64,000 nt of DNA from CAIWMF01 sp964402065. Lineage in GTDB: Bacteria; Verrucomicrobiota; Verrucomicrobiia; Chthoniobacterales; UBA6821. The stretch lies in assembly GCA_964402065.1 (NCBI GenBank), contig CAYOAN010000007.1, forward strand, positions 30,966-94,965, given 5' to 3'. The position numbers and the translations under genes were made by a program. Within the stretch, counting starts at the first letter, position 1; each line of letters opens with the position of its first letter. Below are positions 27,606 to 36,319 of this stretch, in pieces. The notes beneath the pieces are model-generated. The model was given only the letters and a program-made list of their open reading frames with translations. It had not been told where the DNA came from and searched no databases.

Positions 27606-28223
27606 TCACTCTGCAATAGTCACCGGTGTTTTTAAGGGAGTTCTTTCATAAAAAAGTTTTGCCATTGCTTCCGGCATCCGAATACAACCATGAGAAGCCG
27701 GATAGCCAGGAAGGTAACCAGCATGGAATCCAACCTTGTCAGTAATCGGCATAAAATAGCGCATTGGTGCTCCTTCATAATGCGTTCCACTCGGCGCCGA
27801 ATCAGTTCGTGAACAAATTCCTTCACGCACAATCCTCCCACCAGGATCAACAAAGTTCCCATAAATTGTTGAAGCGTGATTTTGCTCTTTTCCCATAATG
27901 GTGAAGGACCCAAGAGGCGTCCAACCTGGGCGCTTTCCCGAGGAAATAGGGCTCTCAATTCCAAGTTGAGTTCCTACATAAAAAAACGCTTTTTGTTGTG
28001 CTAGTGAGACGTAAATAGAAATTGGCTCATGATTAGGATTCGTCAAAACCTTTGAAAAAAATTTCCCCCCATCTTGAACTTGAATTAAATCAGAAGCACG
28101 AAAGAGGGAGAGAATTTTCGGCCCACTTCTTTCTGCACCATGCAGCGATGCGATCAAGGTAACAAAACAAAGAACGCCATAAGAAGCAAGAGCACCAGCA
28201 AGAACTCTAAAAAATTTTTCCAT
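27606..28223 (-). CDS. L,D-transpeptidase (YkuD fold)
   Basis: A 205-residue exported cell-wall enzyme. An N-terminal hydrophobic helix (LAGALASYGVLCFVTLIASL) serves as signal or anchor. The YkuD domain follows: ISIYVSLAQQKAFFYVG, SSGKRPGWTPLGSFTIMGKE and the catalytic FHAGYLPGYPASHGCIRMP with His and Cys of the HxxxxxxxxSHGCIR motif. It would make 3-3 peptidoglycan cross-links or attach proteins to peptidoglycan. It is 88 bp from sdhC and separate from it in function. Confidence 0.9.
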   Translation of the reverse strand: MEKFFRVLAGALASYGVLCFVTLIASLHGAERSGPKILSLFRASDLIQVQDGGKFFSKVLTNPNHEPISIYVSLAQQKAFFYVGTQLGIESPISSGKRPGWTPLGSFTIMGKEQNHASTIYGNFVDPGGRIVREGICSRTDSAPSGTHYEGAPMRYFMPITDKVGFHAGYLPGYPASHGCIRMPEAMAKLFYERTPLKTPVTIAE

Positions 28224-28327
28224 GCGCCCCCCAATCTATCAAAGAGACCTACCCACGTAAAGAAGAGGCTCCTCATCAAAAGAAGTGAACACTTCAAACC
28301 ATGATATCCCCTTCCCATTTAAGAAAC

Positions 28328-29650
28328 TCAGTTCTTATCCTCAGGCACTGAACAGGCATACAATGAGTAAATAAAGAGCCCACAAGCAGCAAGAAACGCA
28401 ACAGAAAAGAAAATACTTTTATTGTCTAAATAGCAAAGCGAACAACCAGCCTCGTTACCAAGTTTTACGAGGTGATCATTAGGGCAATTCTGGCTCTGGC
28501 TAGCAAATTGCTGCTGCCACTTATTAAAGGAAGCCAGGAAATGCTGAGGATCTTTATCAAATACGCCTTGCCGATATTGCTGCACCAACCAAAGCAATTT
28601 TCTGTTTTTTTCTAAACAAATATTTGTTCCACTTTGTAATTCTTGCTGAATTTCTTGAATGATTTGAAACAGCAAATACTCTCCTTTGTTCTCATCTTCC
28701 GTCATATCTTTCAGATCTTTTAGTACGTTCAAAAAGAAAGAAAGCGTAACAAGTTGTTGATCTATTAAAATAGACTCTGGCTCATCTTCATCATCAGACA
28801 GATCTTGTTCCTCCTTTTTCTTAGAGGGATTAAAATGCTGAGCTAAGCGATCTAATTTGAGCGCTATCTCGTGGTAATAAAGCGCTTCATCAGGATAATT
28901 AAATTTTAAGAATGCTAGCGCTGCTACTTCTTTTTCTTTGAAAGCCTGATAATACTCTTGATCAGCAGCTAGCTCCGTCATTTGCCTTTTCTGCCAAAAA
29001 GGCTCTTCTTTCAAAAAATAAGAATCTACTCCTGCATTGATACATTGAGCTTTTTCAACCGAAAGACTAGGTATCATAATAACACTCATCTCTTCTCCTG
29101 AATTCAGGGAAGAGTATTTAGCCCTTAACCTATTGATGACCTCGATCATTTTCTTCAAAAATAGACATTGCCGTAACTTCCGTTGCTCTACTTCTTCAGC
29201 GATCTGGCTGACAGGTACTTCCTCTTTTGAAGAAAACTGTACTTTCCTGATTGTTCTTTGCTCCTTTTCTGGAAGGATCGGCATCTCTCTCTGCTTTATT
29301 ATTTCGATAGCAGCAAGCTGTTTCGAAAACTGCTCATGATCTTTATCAAGAAGTGATAAAAAATCTTCGCGCTCACTAGGCCCCTCTTTCAATGTAGAAG
29401 GTTGTTGCTCTAACCTAGTGGCGAGGGCTCCTCTTTGTTGAAGGCTAGAGTCATCGGTCAAAGAATCTTGGTCAGCATCACGCCTCCCTTGCGAACGTGC
29501 ACCGTTATTATGAAAGATGGGGTCTTCTCCTCTAAACTCTCCTGCGTTCCACAACTCCCCTTCCACAGCAGGGATTCCAAATAAGTGAACCGATAAAAGT
29601 GAGAGATAAAAGCAACTGGTTAAAATTAAACGAAGGGGGACGTTGTTCAT
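28328..29650 (-). CDS. Secreted/anchored protein of unknown function
   Basis: A 440-residue protein with a signal peptide (LILTSCFYLSLLSVHLFG) and a C-terminal hydrophobic helix (FFSVAFLAACGLFIYSLYAC) followed by a 7-residue tail. The middle is charged, helical and coiled-coil-like (residues ~75-390), with a Cys pair CSLCYLD just before the helix. The layout (signal, disordered/helical body, terminal helix, short tail) is the same as in the next three genes upstream, but the terminal sequence differs. I do not recognise a family. Confidence 0.6.
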   Translation of the reverse strand: MNNVPLRLILTSCFYLSLLSVHLFGIPAVEGELWNAGEFRGEDPIFHNNGARSQGRRDADQDSLTDDSSLQQRGALATRLEQQPSTLKEGPSEREDFLSLLDKDHEQFSKQLAAIEIIKQREMPILPEKEQRTIRKVQFSSKEEVPVSQIAEEVEQRKLRQCLFLKKMIEVINRLRAKYSSLNSGEEMSVIMIPSLSVEKAQCINAGVDSYFLKEEPFWQKRQMTELAADQEYYQAFKEKEVAALAFLKFNYPDEALYYHEIALKLDRLAQHFNPSKKKEEQDLSDDEDEPESILIDQQLVTLSFFLNVLKDLKDMTEDENKGEYLLFQIIQEIQQELQSGTNICLEKNRKLLWLVQQYRQGVFDKDPQHFLASFNKWQQQFASQSQNCPNDHLVKLGNEAGCSLCYLDNKSIFFSVAFLAACGLFIYSLYACSVPEDKN

Positions 29651-29866
29651 CTGCTTTGGATGTTAAAGCGATATGCACTACTTAGTTTGGAAATCACTAT
29701 TAACAGAAGCATTTTTTTCTCTAGCTTTTAAAAAACGCTCCAGGATGCCCCTACAGCCTTGTTTTAAGAAGAAATGCTCTACTTATACCTGGAAAATGTT
29801 TTTTAGAATTTCAGTTGAATTTTATTGAAAACCAACATGTTATCATAATTTATTCAACCAACTCAA

Positions 29867-29905
29867 CAAGCTCCTTACCATTTCTTCTCTATAGAAAGGA
29901 GCTTG
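29867..29905. other. 10-bp perfect hairpin downstream of the anchored-protein gene
   Basis: CAAGCTCCTT (29867-29876) and AAGGAGCTTG (29896-29905) can pair across a 19-base loop. It lies 28 bp beyond the stop of the 29934-31352 gene, where a 3' end is expected, but no T-run follows on either strand, so it may protect an mRNA end and not terminate transcription. The rest of the 29651-29933 gap is AT-rich with no gene. Confidence 0.5.
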
Positions 29906-29933
29906 ATGAACCTCATAAAGAGAGCCTTAAAAC

Positions 29934-31352
29934 CTAAGAGGCGCTCTTTGTCTGCAATGAGTGAAGATAGATCTCATAAGCCACAGCTGCTACTAAAGCC
30001 ACGAGAGAAACTGTTGAAGTAGCTTTGAAGAATGGGTTGTTATGCATTGAGTGTAATGTATCAATCGCTTCTCTTGTAGGCTGTTGTTGTAACAAGCTAG
30101 CTATCATATCTGCGCTAGTAGTGGATCCTGGTTGTCCTGGTTGGTCTTGCGGTATAACTTCTTCGATGACCGGTGCGCTGCTTCCACTTCCTTGATTTGC
30201 ATTCATCTCTTCACCTTGAAGCCGAAGACGAGCTGTACTACTTGCCACTATGCTGGATTGGTCATCATCCTTACTTTCAGCACCGTTTTCTGAATTCTTA
30301 ATGAAAGAAGTAAGTTTATCTAATATGTCGATAGCGCGTTCTTGAGTCAGCTCCGGTTTAGGACCGTCCTTATCCGGTATCAGCGCACGGCTAATATTAA
30401 AAAATAAACCATAATCAAAATTCCATGTATTATTATTCTCCACCGTCTCTTGGCCATTATTCTCACGCTCCAACGTGCCACTCTGATCGATTTTCACACT
30501 TAGCGCTTGCCCTAGATCTTGAGTGTAGCCTTCTGCTTGCTTTTTGAAAGAAGAGTACTCGCTATATTTTTCATTTAAATATTCTCCTACTATAACCAGT
30601 TTTGTAATATTATCTTGTTGGAGATGCTGATTCTGAAGTTTAAGAACGCTAATCAAAGCGGCTGTATCATTCCTCAGTTTTTTGATAGCCTGCACTTCTG
30701 ACTCACTTATTTCATCTGTAGGGTTGTCTACTAGTTGTTTTTTACGACTCTTTATACCAGTGCCACCGACACTTTCTAGTACTGCTTTGATTGCGGTACC
30801 CCTGTTATTTTCTGTTCCTTTATCGATATTTTCTTCAGGATTATCTATTACATGAGTGGAAGTGGATCGATCGACAGGAGAGACTCCGTAGGTATACGGA
30901 ACTTCATTATCAGTATTATCAGGTGTTACTATTTCTGTGATTTCGTTTACTCTATCTTGTGCTTGTGGTGCTCCGACACTTTCTGCTGCTGCTGTGATTG
31001 CGCGATCGCTTTTGTTTTTTCGTCGACTGCTATTGAAAATTGACCGTTCTCCTGATTGCCTTGGAGTCGTTAATCCACTACCATTTACTATCCCCGCTTT
31101 TGGTATATAAGCACCTCTTGTTTTATTCTCGTTAGAATCAGGAGCTGGAGATGGGGTCGCTATTCCAAGATTCGAACTTGTGCCTTCTCCCGGCGTGCCT
31201 TTTCGCGGCGTGCCTTTTCCCGGCGTGCCTTTTCCCGGCGTGCCTTTTCCCGGCGTGCCTTTTCCCGGGATAGCAAACGAAGAAACAGGAGATGCTAAGA
31301 TTAAACAGACTGTTGTCAAAATTGGAAGGGCACGTGGTAAGAAGTTTTTCAT
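29934..31352 (-). CDS. Secreted protein with GKGTP repeats and EIYLHSLQTKS C-terminal anchor
   Basis: A 472-residue protein: signal peptide (LPILTTVCLILASPVSSFA), then tandem GKGTP pentapeptides (residues ~30-58), a long Asn/Glu/Thr-rich disordered part, a helical region ~215-300, and at the C-terminus a helix VSLVALVAAVAYEIYLHSLQ ending QTKSAS. The last ~14 residues recur in the two genes upstream (31397 and 32187) at protein and DNA level. Only signal and tail are conserved; the bodies differ completely. This suggests a common export and membrane-anchoring route. No known domain recognised. Confidence 0.65.
   Translation of the reverse strand: MKNFLPRALPILTTVCLILASPVSSFAIPGKGTPGKGTPGKGTPGKGTPRKGTPGEGTSSNLGIATPSPAPDSNENKTRGAYIPKAGIVNGSGLTTPRQSGERSIFNSSRRKNKSDRAITAAAESVGAPQAQDRVNEITEIVTPDNTDNEVPYTYGVSPVDRSTSTHVIDNPEENIDKGTENNRGTAIKAVLESVGGTGIKSRKKQLVDNPTDEISESEVQAIKKLRNDTAALISVLKLQNQHLQQDNITKLVIVGEYLNEKYSEYSSFKKQAEGYTQDLGQALSVKIDQSGTLERENNGQETVENNNTWNFDYGLFFNISRALIPDKDGPKPELTQERAIDILDKLTSFIKNSENGAESKDDDQSSIVASSTARLRLQGEEMNANQGSGSSAPVIEEVIPQDQPGQPGSTTSADMIASLLQQQPTREAIDTLHSMHNNPFFKATSTVSLVALVAAVAYEIYLHSLQTKSAS
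31191..31265 (-). repeat. Five 15-bp tandem repeats encoding GKGTP
   Basis: Five back-to-back units CGGCGTGCCTTTTCC (the first ends in G) code on the minus strand for GKGTP/RKGTP. Perfect short tandem units like this can change in number by slippage. It is not a CRISPR array: there are no spacers. Confidence 0.9.
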
Positions 31353-31396
31353 AGAATAGGAATGGATATGATAATGTTGTTTTTTGTTTTAAAAAG

Positions 31397-32155
31397 CTAA
31401 AAGGTACTCTTTGTCTGCAATGAGTGAAGATAGATCTCGTAAGCAATGGCTACTATCACAGCCACGAGAGAAGCTGCCGAAGTAACCCTCAGGAATGCCG
31501 AGGCAAACATTGATTGTGGTGTAGCAACAGCTCCTTGAGCTCTTGGTTCCCGGGGATTCTGCTCAAAAGCATTCTGCTTTTCAAGAACTTGTTGAGGTAT
31601 CTTTCCTGGGCTTGCTGAGCTAGTTATTACTTTATCAGGACTTTTGTTCCCTTGGGGACTTGGTTCTCTAACTACAGACTGTGCTGCTGCTTCCATAGCA
31701 GATATCTTGTTAGCTGATTTAATTGCTGCTGCTATAGCTGTTTCATCATTAGGTTCCATAGGAACATCTTCAGTGGAATCAATAGAGGAACTATCTGGGT
31801 CTTGCATTTCGCTTGTTTCAGGATTGGTAGCAATTAGTACCGAGCGGTAGCTGGACGTTAGACTGTTATTACTCCTCTCGTCAGGTTTACTGAAAGGTGT
31901 TACTAGCTGTAAACTCATTCTACCCTGTGAAGGACTACTAGAGTCAGGCCCAAAATCACTAAATACTCTCTGGCGTTGCTCTAATCCACCTTCTAAACCT
32001 GTTCTGGTGTCAGTGTTCCTTTTTTCATTACCCAACATACCAAATAAAGAAATAGGAGATACTAAGATCAAACAGACTGTTGCTAAAAGAGGAAAAGAAC
32101 GCGTGAAGAAACTTGTTATAACAGAGCAGAGATTATGATAATAAGGAGCGATCAT
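31397..32155 (-). CDS. Secreted protein with the shared C-terminal anchor, paralogue 2
   Basis: A 252-residue protein starting at ATG 32155, where a signal peptide begins after an AAGGAT ribosome-binding site (LLATVCLILVSPISLFG). An in-frame start at 32236 would lie in the previous gene and is unlikely. The body is Ser/Asn/Pro-rich and unstructured. The end is LRVTSAASLVAVIVAIAYE then IYLHSLQTKSTF. Its signal-peptide DNA resembles that of the 29934-31352 gene, and its 3' DNA (31391-31476) is nearly identical to 32181-32266. Function unknown. Confidence 0.6.
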   Translation of the reverse strand: MIAPYYHNLCSVITSFFTRSFPLLATVCLILVSPISLFGMLGNEKRNTDTRTGLEGGLEQRQRVFSDFGPDSSSPSQGRMSLQLVTPFSKPDERSNNSLTSSYRSVLIATNPETSEMQDPDSSSIDSTEDVPMEPNDETAIAAAIKSANKISAMEAAAQSVVREPSPQGNKSPDKVITSSASPGKIPQQVLEKQNAFEQNPREPRAQGAVATPQSMFASAFLRVTSAASLVAVIVAIAYEIYLHSLQTKSTF

Positions 32156-32186
32156 GATAATCCTTATTTTATTTTGTTTTAAAAAG

Positions 32187-33728
32187 CTAAAAGGTACTCT
32201 TTGTCTGCAATGAGTGAAGATAGATCTCGTAAGCAATGGCTGCTACTACAGCCACTGAAAACATCAAAGCTGGGCGCACAAACGTGCTCCTCAGACTGCT
32301 GTTAGGCATTACTGCACTGTCAAACTCCGACTCATTGTCTGAAAAAGTATTAGTATCAAAGCTAGAGCGAGATCCTGAGTCACCACTCACAGACTCGTCC
32401 TTAATATGAGAATTAAAATGACGAGTTTTGAGTTCTTTAAAGCCATCAGTAACTGGAGATGGTTGTACTTGGTTTGCACTGATCCCTTCCCTCAGATTGG
32501 ATACTTGTTGAGAGCCCGAACAAAGGCTGACCCAAGCAGCTTTCTTAAACTGCCCTTCAAGCTGTTTTGGGATCATCCCACTCTCTTGGTTACCTTTCTT
32601 CTCGAGAAGAGAAGGACCCGTTGGAGAAGCAGCGAGCCTATGCAAACTGCCTTTCGCACAATGTTTTTCTAGATCAACGGCTTCTCCTCCTATACCACGA
32701 GGCGTAGAAGTTGGCGAAGGAGATACTATATTACTCCACCATCCTTTCATTTGGTTTACATGTGTTGACACATCAGATTTTCTTCTTCCAAGAGAATTAA
32801 GAGTACCTACAGCTAGGTTTTCAGGACTATCATCAGTAGGACAGGAGCTGAGCGCTGAAGCAGAAACAGGTGTCTTAGGTGAAGGCGTATTGTCTTTCCC
32901 TGCCCCTAGCACCAATGTTTCTGTACTTTTGTAGCCTTCTAAATCAGTTTCATTAAAATTGAGAATCTGGGTCTCTGTTTCATAGGGGTTCGGAACAAAT
33001 GACTCGTTATTGCTACCTTTCTCACAAGAAAGAATGTCACTGCTACGGTGATAGGCATTAGTTATTTTGTTTATGAATTGTTCTGCTTTTTGCAAGTTCT
33101 GCAGGTCATCACTACTGTGATCAGCTTTATCTTTTATTTTTTTTGCAAGATACACTTCTTTTTTTATTGCCTTGTAAGTTTTTACGTCATAGTCAAAAGG
33201 TATCATATTTTGATCAAAATGATCATTCTCTACCGGTAATTCAGCTTCAATAAAAGAGAGCTGTGAATCAATATCCTGATCTGCGCTCTCTTCCTTTAAA
33301 GAAGAGTCTGTTTGATATTTTTCATAGATTTTTTTTTCAAGAGCCAAGGCCCCTTCTACCACTGTTTTCATTGCAATCTCTACGTCTGATTTCGTCGTAG
33401 GCTTTATACTCTTTTGAAGTTTTTCCCACTTTGGAAGATTGCGTTGAAGGTCCTCAATAAATTCTGTCAATGAGGCATCACTCACCGGTTGGCCATCGCT
33501 GCTTCTATTAATTTCGGGCGTTGATGGCAACTCACCTATTGAAGGCAGTCGTATTTGAGCTTCGGTGCCTTTTATTACTGTTTGATCAGCCTTGCGAAAA
33601 CTCTCGCTCACTCTATTTACTCCCTTTTGTTCTAATATCCTACCTGGCATACCAAACGAAGAATCAGAACACACTAAGACCAAAAAGAGCAATTTTAATA
33701 CGGAAGCGCGCATAAAAAAATATTTCAT
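32187..33728 (-). CDS. Secreted protein with the shared C-terminal anchor, paralogue 3
   Basis: A 513-residue protein with a signal peptide (LKLLFLVLVCSDSSFG), an acidic, partly helical body (residues 60-240), a Ser/Pro-rich part, and the same end as its two neighbours: RPALMFSVAVVAAIAYEIYL then HSLQTKSTF. The final ~80 bases are nearly identical to those of the 31397 gene, which points to recent tandem duplication or gene conversion limited to the ends. Function unknown; a surface protein or exported factor is inference. Confidence 0.62.
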   Translation of the reverse strand: MKYFFMRASVLKLLFLVLVCSDSSFGMPGRILEQKGVNRVSESFRKADQTVIKGTEAQIRLPSIGELPSTPEINRSSDGQPVSDASLTEFIEDLQRNLPKWEKLQKSIKPTTKSDVEIAMKTVVEGALALEKKIYEKYQTDSSLKEESADQDIDSQLSFIEAELPVENDHFDQNMIPFDYDVKTYKAIKKEVYLAKKIKDKADHSSDDLQNLQKAEQFINKITNAYHRSSDILSCEKGSNNESFVPNPYETETQILNFNETDLEGYKSTETLVLGAGKDNTPSPKTPVSASALSSCPTDDSPENLAVGTLNSLGRRKSDVSTHVNQMKGWWSNIVSPSPTSTPRGIGGEAVDLEKHCAKGSLHRLAASPTGPSLLEKKGNQESGMIPKQLEGQFKKAAWVSLCSGSQQVSNLREGISANQVQPSPVTDGFKELKTRHFNSHIKDESVSGDSGSRSSFDTNTFSDNESEFDSAVMPNSSLRSTFVRPALMFSVAVVAAIAYEIYLHSLQTKSTF

Positions 33729-33758
33729 TGAAACAAGGGAGGATTCTTGTGCTTTTTT

Positions 33759-34808
33759 TTAATATTTTGGCGGGATCCTTTTTCGGAGCGAGCTCAACAT
33801 CCGAGCGGCATAACGAGCGGATCCTAAGAGAGCAGCATCATCATTCAGAACAACGCTTAATGGCATTGTTTCTAAAAGGGGTCTCATTCTTCCTTTGTTT
33901 AAAAAGGATTCTAAAAAGAGAGGGCGCTGTAGGTATTCTAAAATTTGTGGCGGAATCCCACCCGCTAAAAAGACACCACCGGTCGCCATGGTTTTAAGAG
34001 CAAGGTTACCAGCTTCTGAACCCAAAATGCGGGTGAAAATATCCATCGTATCACGACAGAGACGGCAGGAGCCATCGCGGGAATGTTGATCAATGATAGC
34101 ATTGACATCTCCCTTGCTCATCTTGGCCGCAACAGATGGTTTTTCTTTTCCTCGTCCTGTATCACGTAGAAAGCGATAAATATTAATGATTCCCATGCCT
34201 GCAACAACGCGTTCAAAGCTCACGCGTCCAAATTCTTTGTGTAAGAAATCGAGCAAGGCTAGCTGAACATCATCTGTCGGTGCAAAATCAGTATGCCCTC
34301 CTTCACTTGCCCATGGTAAATGGACTTGTCGCTCTGCATCCCAGAAAAGACCTGCCTCTCCCAAACCAGTTCCCGGCGCAATCACACATTGATTTCCAGC
34401 GCGAGATCCGGCTCCTGCTTGTAATAAAAGAAAATCGCTGTGCCTTAATTCCCCAATTCCAAAAGCGGTTGCTTCGAGATCATTGAGAATAGCCACACGT
34501 GGAATTCCAATAAGGCCTGGCAATGCGCTCGCATCAATCATCCAATTGAGATTAGTAGCATGAACAACACCTGCAATGTTAGGGCCAGGAACACCAAAAC
34601 AGGCAGTTACAATGGTTCCTGGAATTTCTTCTTTATCCAAAAACGATTTTACTGCTTGGTGAAAGGAATTAAAACTTGCACTCGGCAACCGGTCAGAGCG
34701 AAGCCGCTTTAACGTACCACGACGACCATCCATTACACGAAATAAGGCGACTCTAAAGTTGGTTGCTCCGAGATCTCCAGCAAGAATAAGTTTATGACTT
34801 TTAGACAT
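33759..34808 (-). CDS. glk: Glucokinase
   Basis: A 349-residue ASKHA-fold sugar kinase. ILAGDLGATNFRVALFR is the phosphate-1 loop; LNDLEATAFGI holds the catalytic Asp; APGTGLGEAGL and LPWASEGGHTDFAPTD are typical of bacterial Glk, with the Glu-His metal-site region; GGVFLAGGIPP is the adenosine loop. It phosphorylates glucose to glucose-6-phosphate in the cytoplasm. The gene ends 30 bp from the start of the anchored-protein gene at 33728. Transcribed alone; 34809-35073 has no recognised gene. Confidence 0.93.
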   Translation of the reverse strand: MSKSHKLILAGDLGATNFRVALFRVMDGRRGTLKRLRSDRLPSASFNSFHQAVKSFLDKEEIPGTIVTACFGVPGPNIAGVVHATNLNWMIDASALPGLIGIPRVAILNDLEATAFGIGELRHSDFLLLQAGAGSRAGNQCVIAPGTGLGEAGLFWDAERQVHLPWASEGGHTDFAPTDDVQLALLDFLHKEFGRVSFERVVAGMGIINIYRFLRDTGRGKEKPSVAAKMSKGDVNAIIDQHSRDGSCRLCRDTMDIFTRILGSEAGNLALKTMATGGVFLAGGIPPQILEYLQRPLFLESFLNKGRMRPLLETMPLSVVLNDDAALLGSARYAARMLSSLRKRIPPKY

Positions 34809-35073
34809 AGAATAAAAAGAACCTCGAGAGGCTAGAGGAAAGAAAAGGGTGTGGCAAGTCAGACTTTGCTATAGTGCATTAATTTAATAAGAGCACTTTA
34901 GAAGCTCCCCCTTTTTTTAAGAAACGTCCGACAGTCTGGGCTGATGGTAGCAAGCCAAATACGACAAGCCTGCACCATGCCCTTATCCATTTAATACGCT
35001 GTAATGCAAACGGTGAGCGGATAGCCTTAATAAAAAACGCAAGCTTATGTCAGGTCTTTTTCAACTTAAGCGA

Positions 35074-36105
35074 CTATACCTTCATGCGAAGTTGCGTGGC
35101 AATGCGTTGAATTTCAGTAACAGCTTTACTGGAAGAAGAACGATCAATGAGCAATGGTTTACCCTCATCTCCCGAACGGCCTATAGATGGGTCAATGGGA
35201 ATTTCTCCAAGTAATGGAACCCCCAACCGTTCTGCCTCGCTAGCTCCTCCTCCTGCTCCAAAAATAACATGACGCTTTCCATCCTCAGGAGAAATAAAGT
35301 AGCTCATGTTTTCCACAATACCTAAAATTGGAACATCGGTTTTTTGAAACATGGAGGCCGCTTTGCGCACATCGAGCAACGCTACCTCTTGCGGTGTGGT
35401 CACTAAAATTGCGCCGCTCAGAGGTATTGTCTGTACGATCGTTAATTGAATATCGCCAGTCCCGGGAGGAAGATCCAAAATCAAATAATCAAGTTCACCC
35501 CAAACAACTTGTCGCAAAAATTGTTGTGTGTACCGTGTCACCATAGGCCCACGCAGCACGGCCGGAGCATCTTCTTCTAGCAATAACCCCATCGACATCA
35601 GCTTGAGACCATGCCGTTCAACGGGAAGAATCTGATCTTGTTCATTCGCTCTCGGGCGTTCCTTGGCGCCACACATCAAGGCAACACTGGGACCGTAGAG
35701 ATCACAGTCACAGAGCCCAACACTGGCCCCGGTTTGTTGCAAGGCAACAGCAAGATTGACAGCAACTGTAGATTTACCGACCCCTCCCTTTCCACTTGCC
35801 ACAGCAATGATATGTCGAACACCTGTTAAAGGCATCGGTCCAGTCGCAGGAGCGGCCACAGGTGCTTGAACATCGACGAGCACTACGACGTTACCAACAC
35901 CAGAAACAGCACGAAGTGCTTTTTCAATATCAGCCCGTAATATTGATGGGATCTTGCTATCAGTCGTCGAGAGGACGAGCTGAACTTTGACATCAGCACC
36001 ATCAACAGCGACTTCTTTAACTAAACCAAATGATAAAATATCGCGGCGAAAACCTGGATAAGAAACGCTGCTCAGCGCAGCGCGGAGTTGTTCTTCGGTG
36101 AACAT
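35074..36105 (-). CDS. Mrp/ApbC-type P-loop ATPase
   Basis: A 343-residue Mrp/NBP35-family protein. An N-terminal MIP18/DUF59 domain (residues 1-80) is followed by the Walker A GKGGVGKST (105-113), DCDLYGPSVALM, LDLPPGTGDIQLTI and TTPQEVALLDVRKAASMF. It would carry iron-sulfur clusters to apo-proteins. The CxxC usually found after ENMS is absent (ENMSYFISPEDG), as in one known subgroup, so cluster binding may differ. ATG 36105 is preferred: the earlier in-frame start at 36156 falls inside tRNA-Gln. Confidence 0.88.
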   Translation of the reverse strand: MFTEEQLRAALSSVSYPGFRRDILSFGLVKEVAVDGADVKVQLVLSTTDSKIPSILRADIEKALRAVSGVGNVVVLVDVQAPVAAPATGPMPLTGVRHIIAVASGKGGVGKSTVAVNLAVALQQTGASVGLCDCDLYGPSVALMCGAKERPRANEQDQILPVERHGLKLMSMGLLLEEDAPAVLRGPMVTRYTQQFLRQVVWGELDYLILDLPPGTGDIQLTIVQTIPLSGAILVTTPQEVALLDVRKAASMFQKTDVPILGIVENMSYFISPEDGKRHVIFGAGGGASEAERLGVPLLGEIPIDPSIGRSGDEGKPLLIDRSSSSKAVTEIQRIATQLRMKV

Positions 36106-36142
36106 GAGAGATACCTTTTCAGAAATTGTTTCTAGGTATGGG

Positions 36143-36216
36143 TGGCTGCCCCGCATGGACTCGAACCATGAATAATGCCTCCAAAGGGCACTGTGTTACC
36201 ATTACACCACAGGGCA
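36143..36216 (-). tRNA. tRNA-Gln (UUG)
   Basis: A complete cloverleaf on the minus strand. Acceptor TGCCCTG pairs with CGGGGCA; the anticodon stem GTGCC/GGCAT holds loop CTTTGGA with anticodon TTG (reads CAA, Gln); the T arm is CATGG-TTCGAGT-CCATG. The 3' CCA is encoded. It lies between mrp and rpoN. Confidence 0.95.
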
Positions 36217-36319
36217 AGAAGGGAATAGTTGTAATCTTGAAATCGCAAAGAGGCAATTCCTTTTTCAAAAAATTTGAAATACTTAGAAAAAAACCGTATC
36301 TTCTCCCCCTTCCATAGGC

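Noticed and set aside
31191..31265. Possible CRISPR array
   Set aside because: The 15-bp units are directly adjacent with no spacers, and they encode GKGTP in frame.
31138..31446. Open frame overlapping the GKGTP region, reading KRHAGKRHAGKRHA
   Set aside because: It is the shifted reading of the 15-bp tandem repeat and starts inside a neighbouring gene's 3' end; the frame with signal peptide and anchor is the real one.
36106..36156. Longer N-terminus for Mrp
   Set aside because: The extended start at 36156 lies inside tRNA-Gln (36143-36216); the family-like start is ATG 36105.
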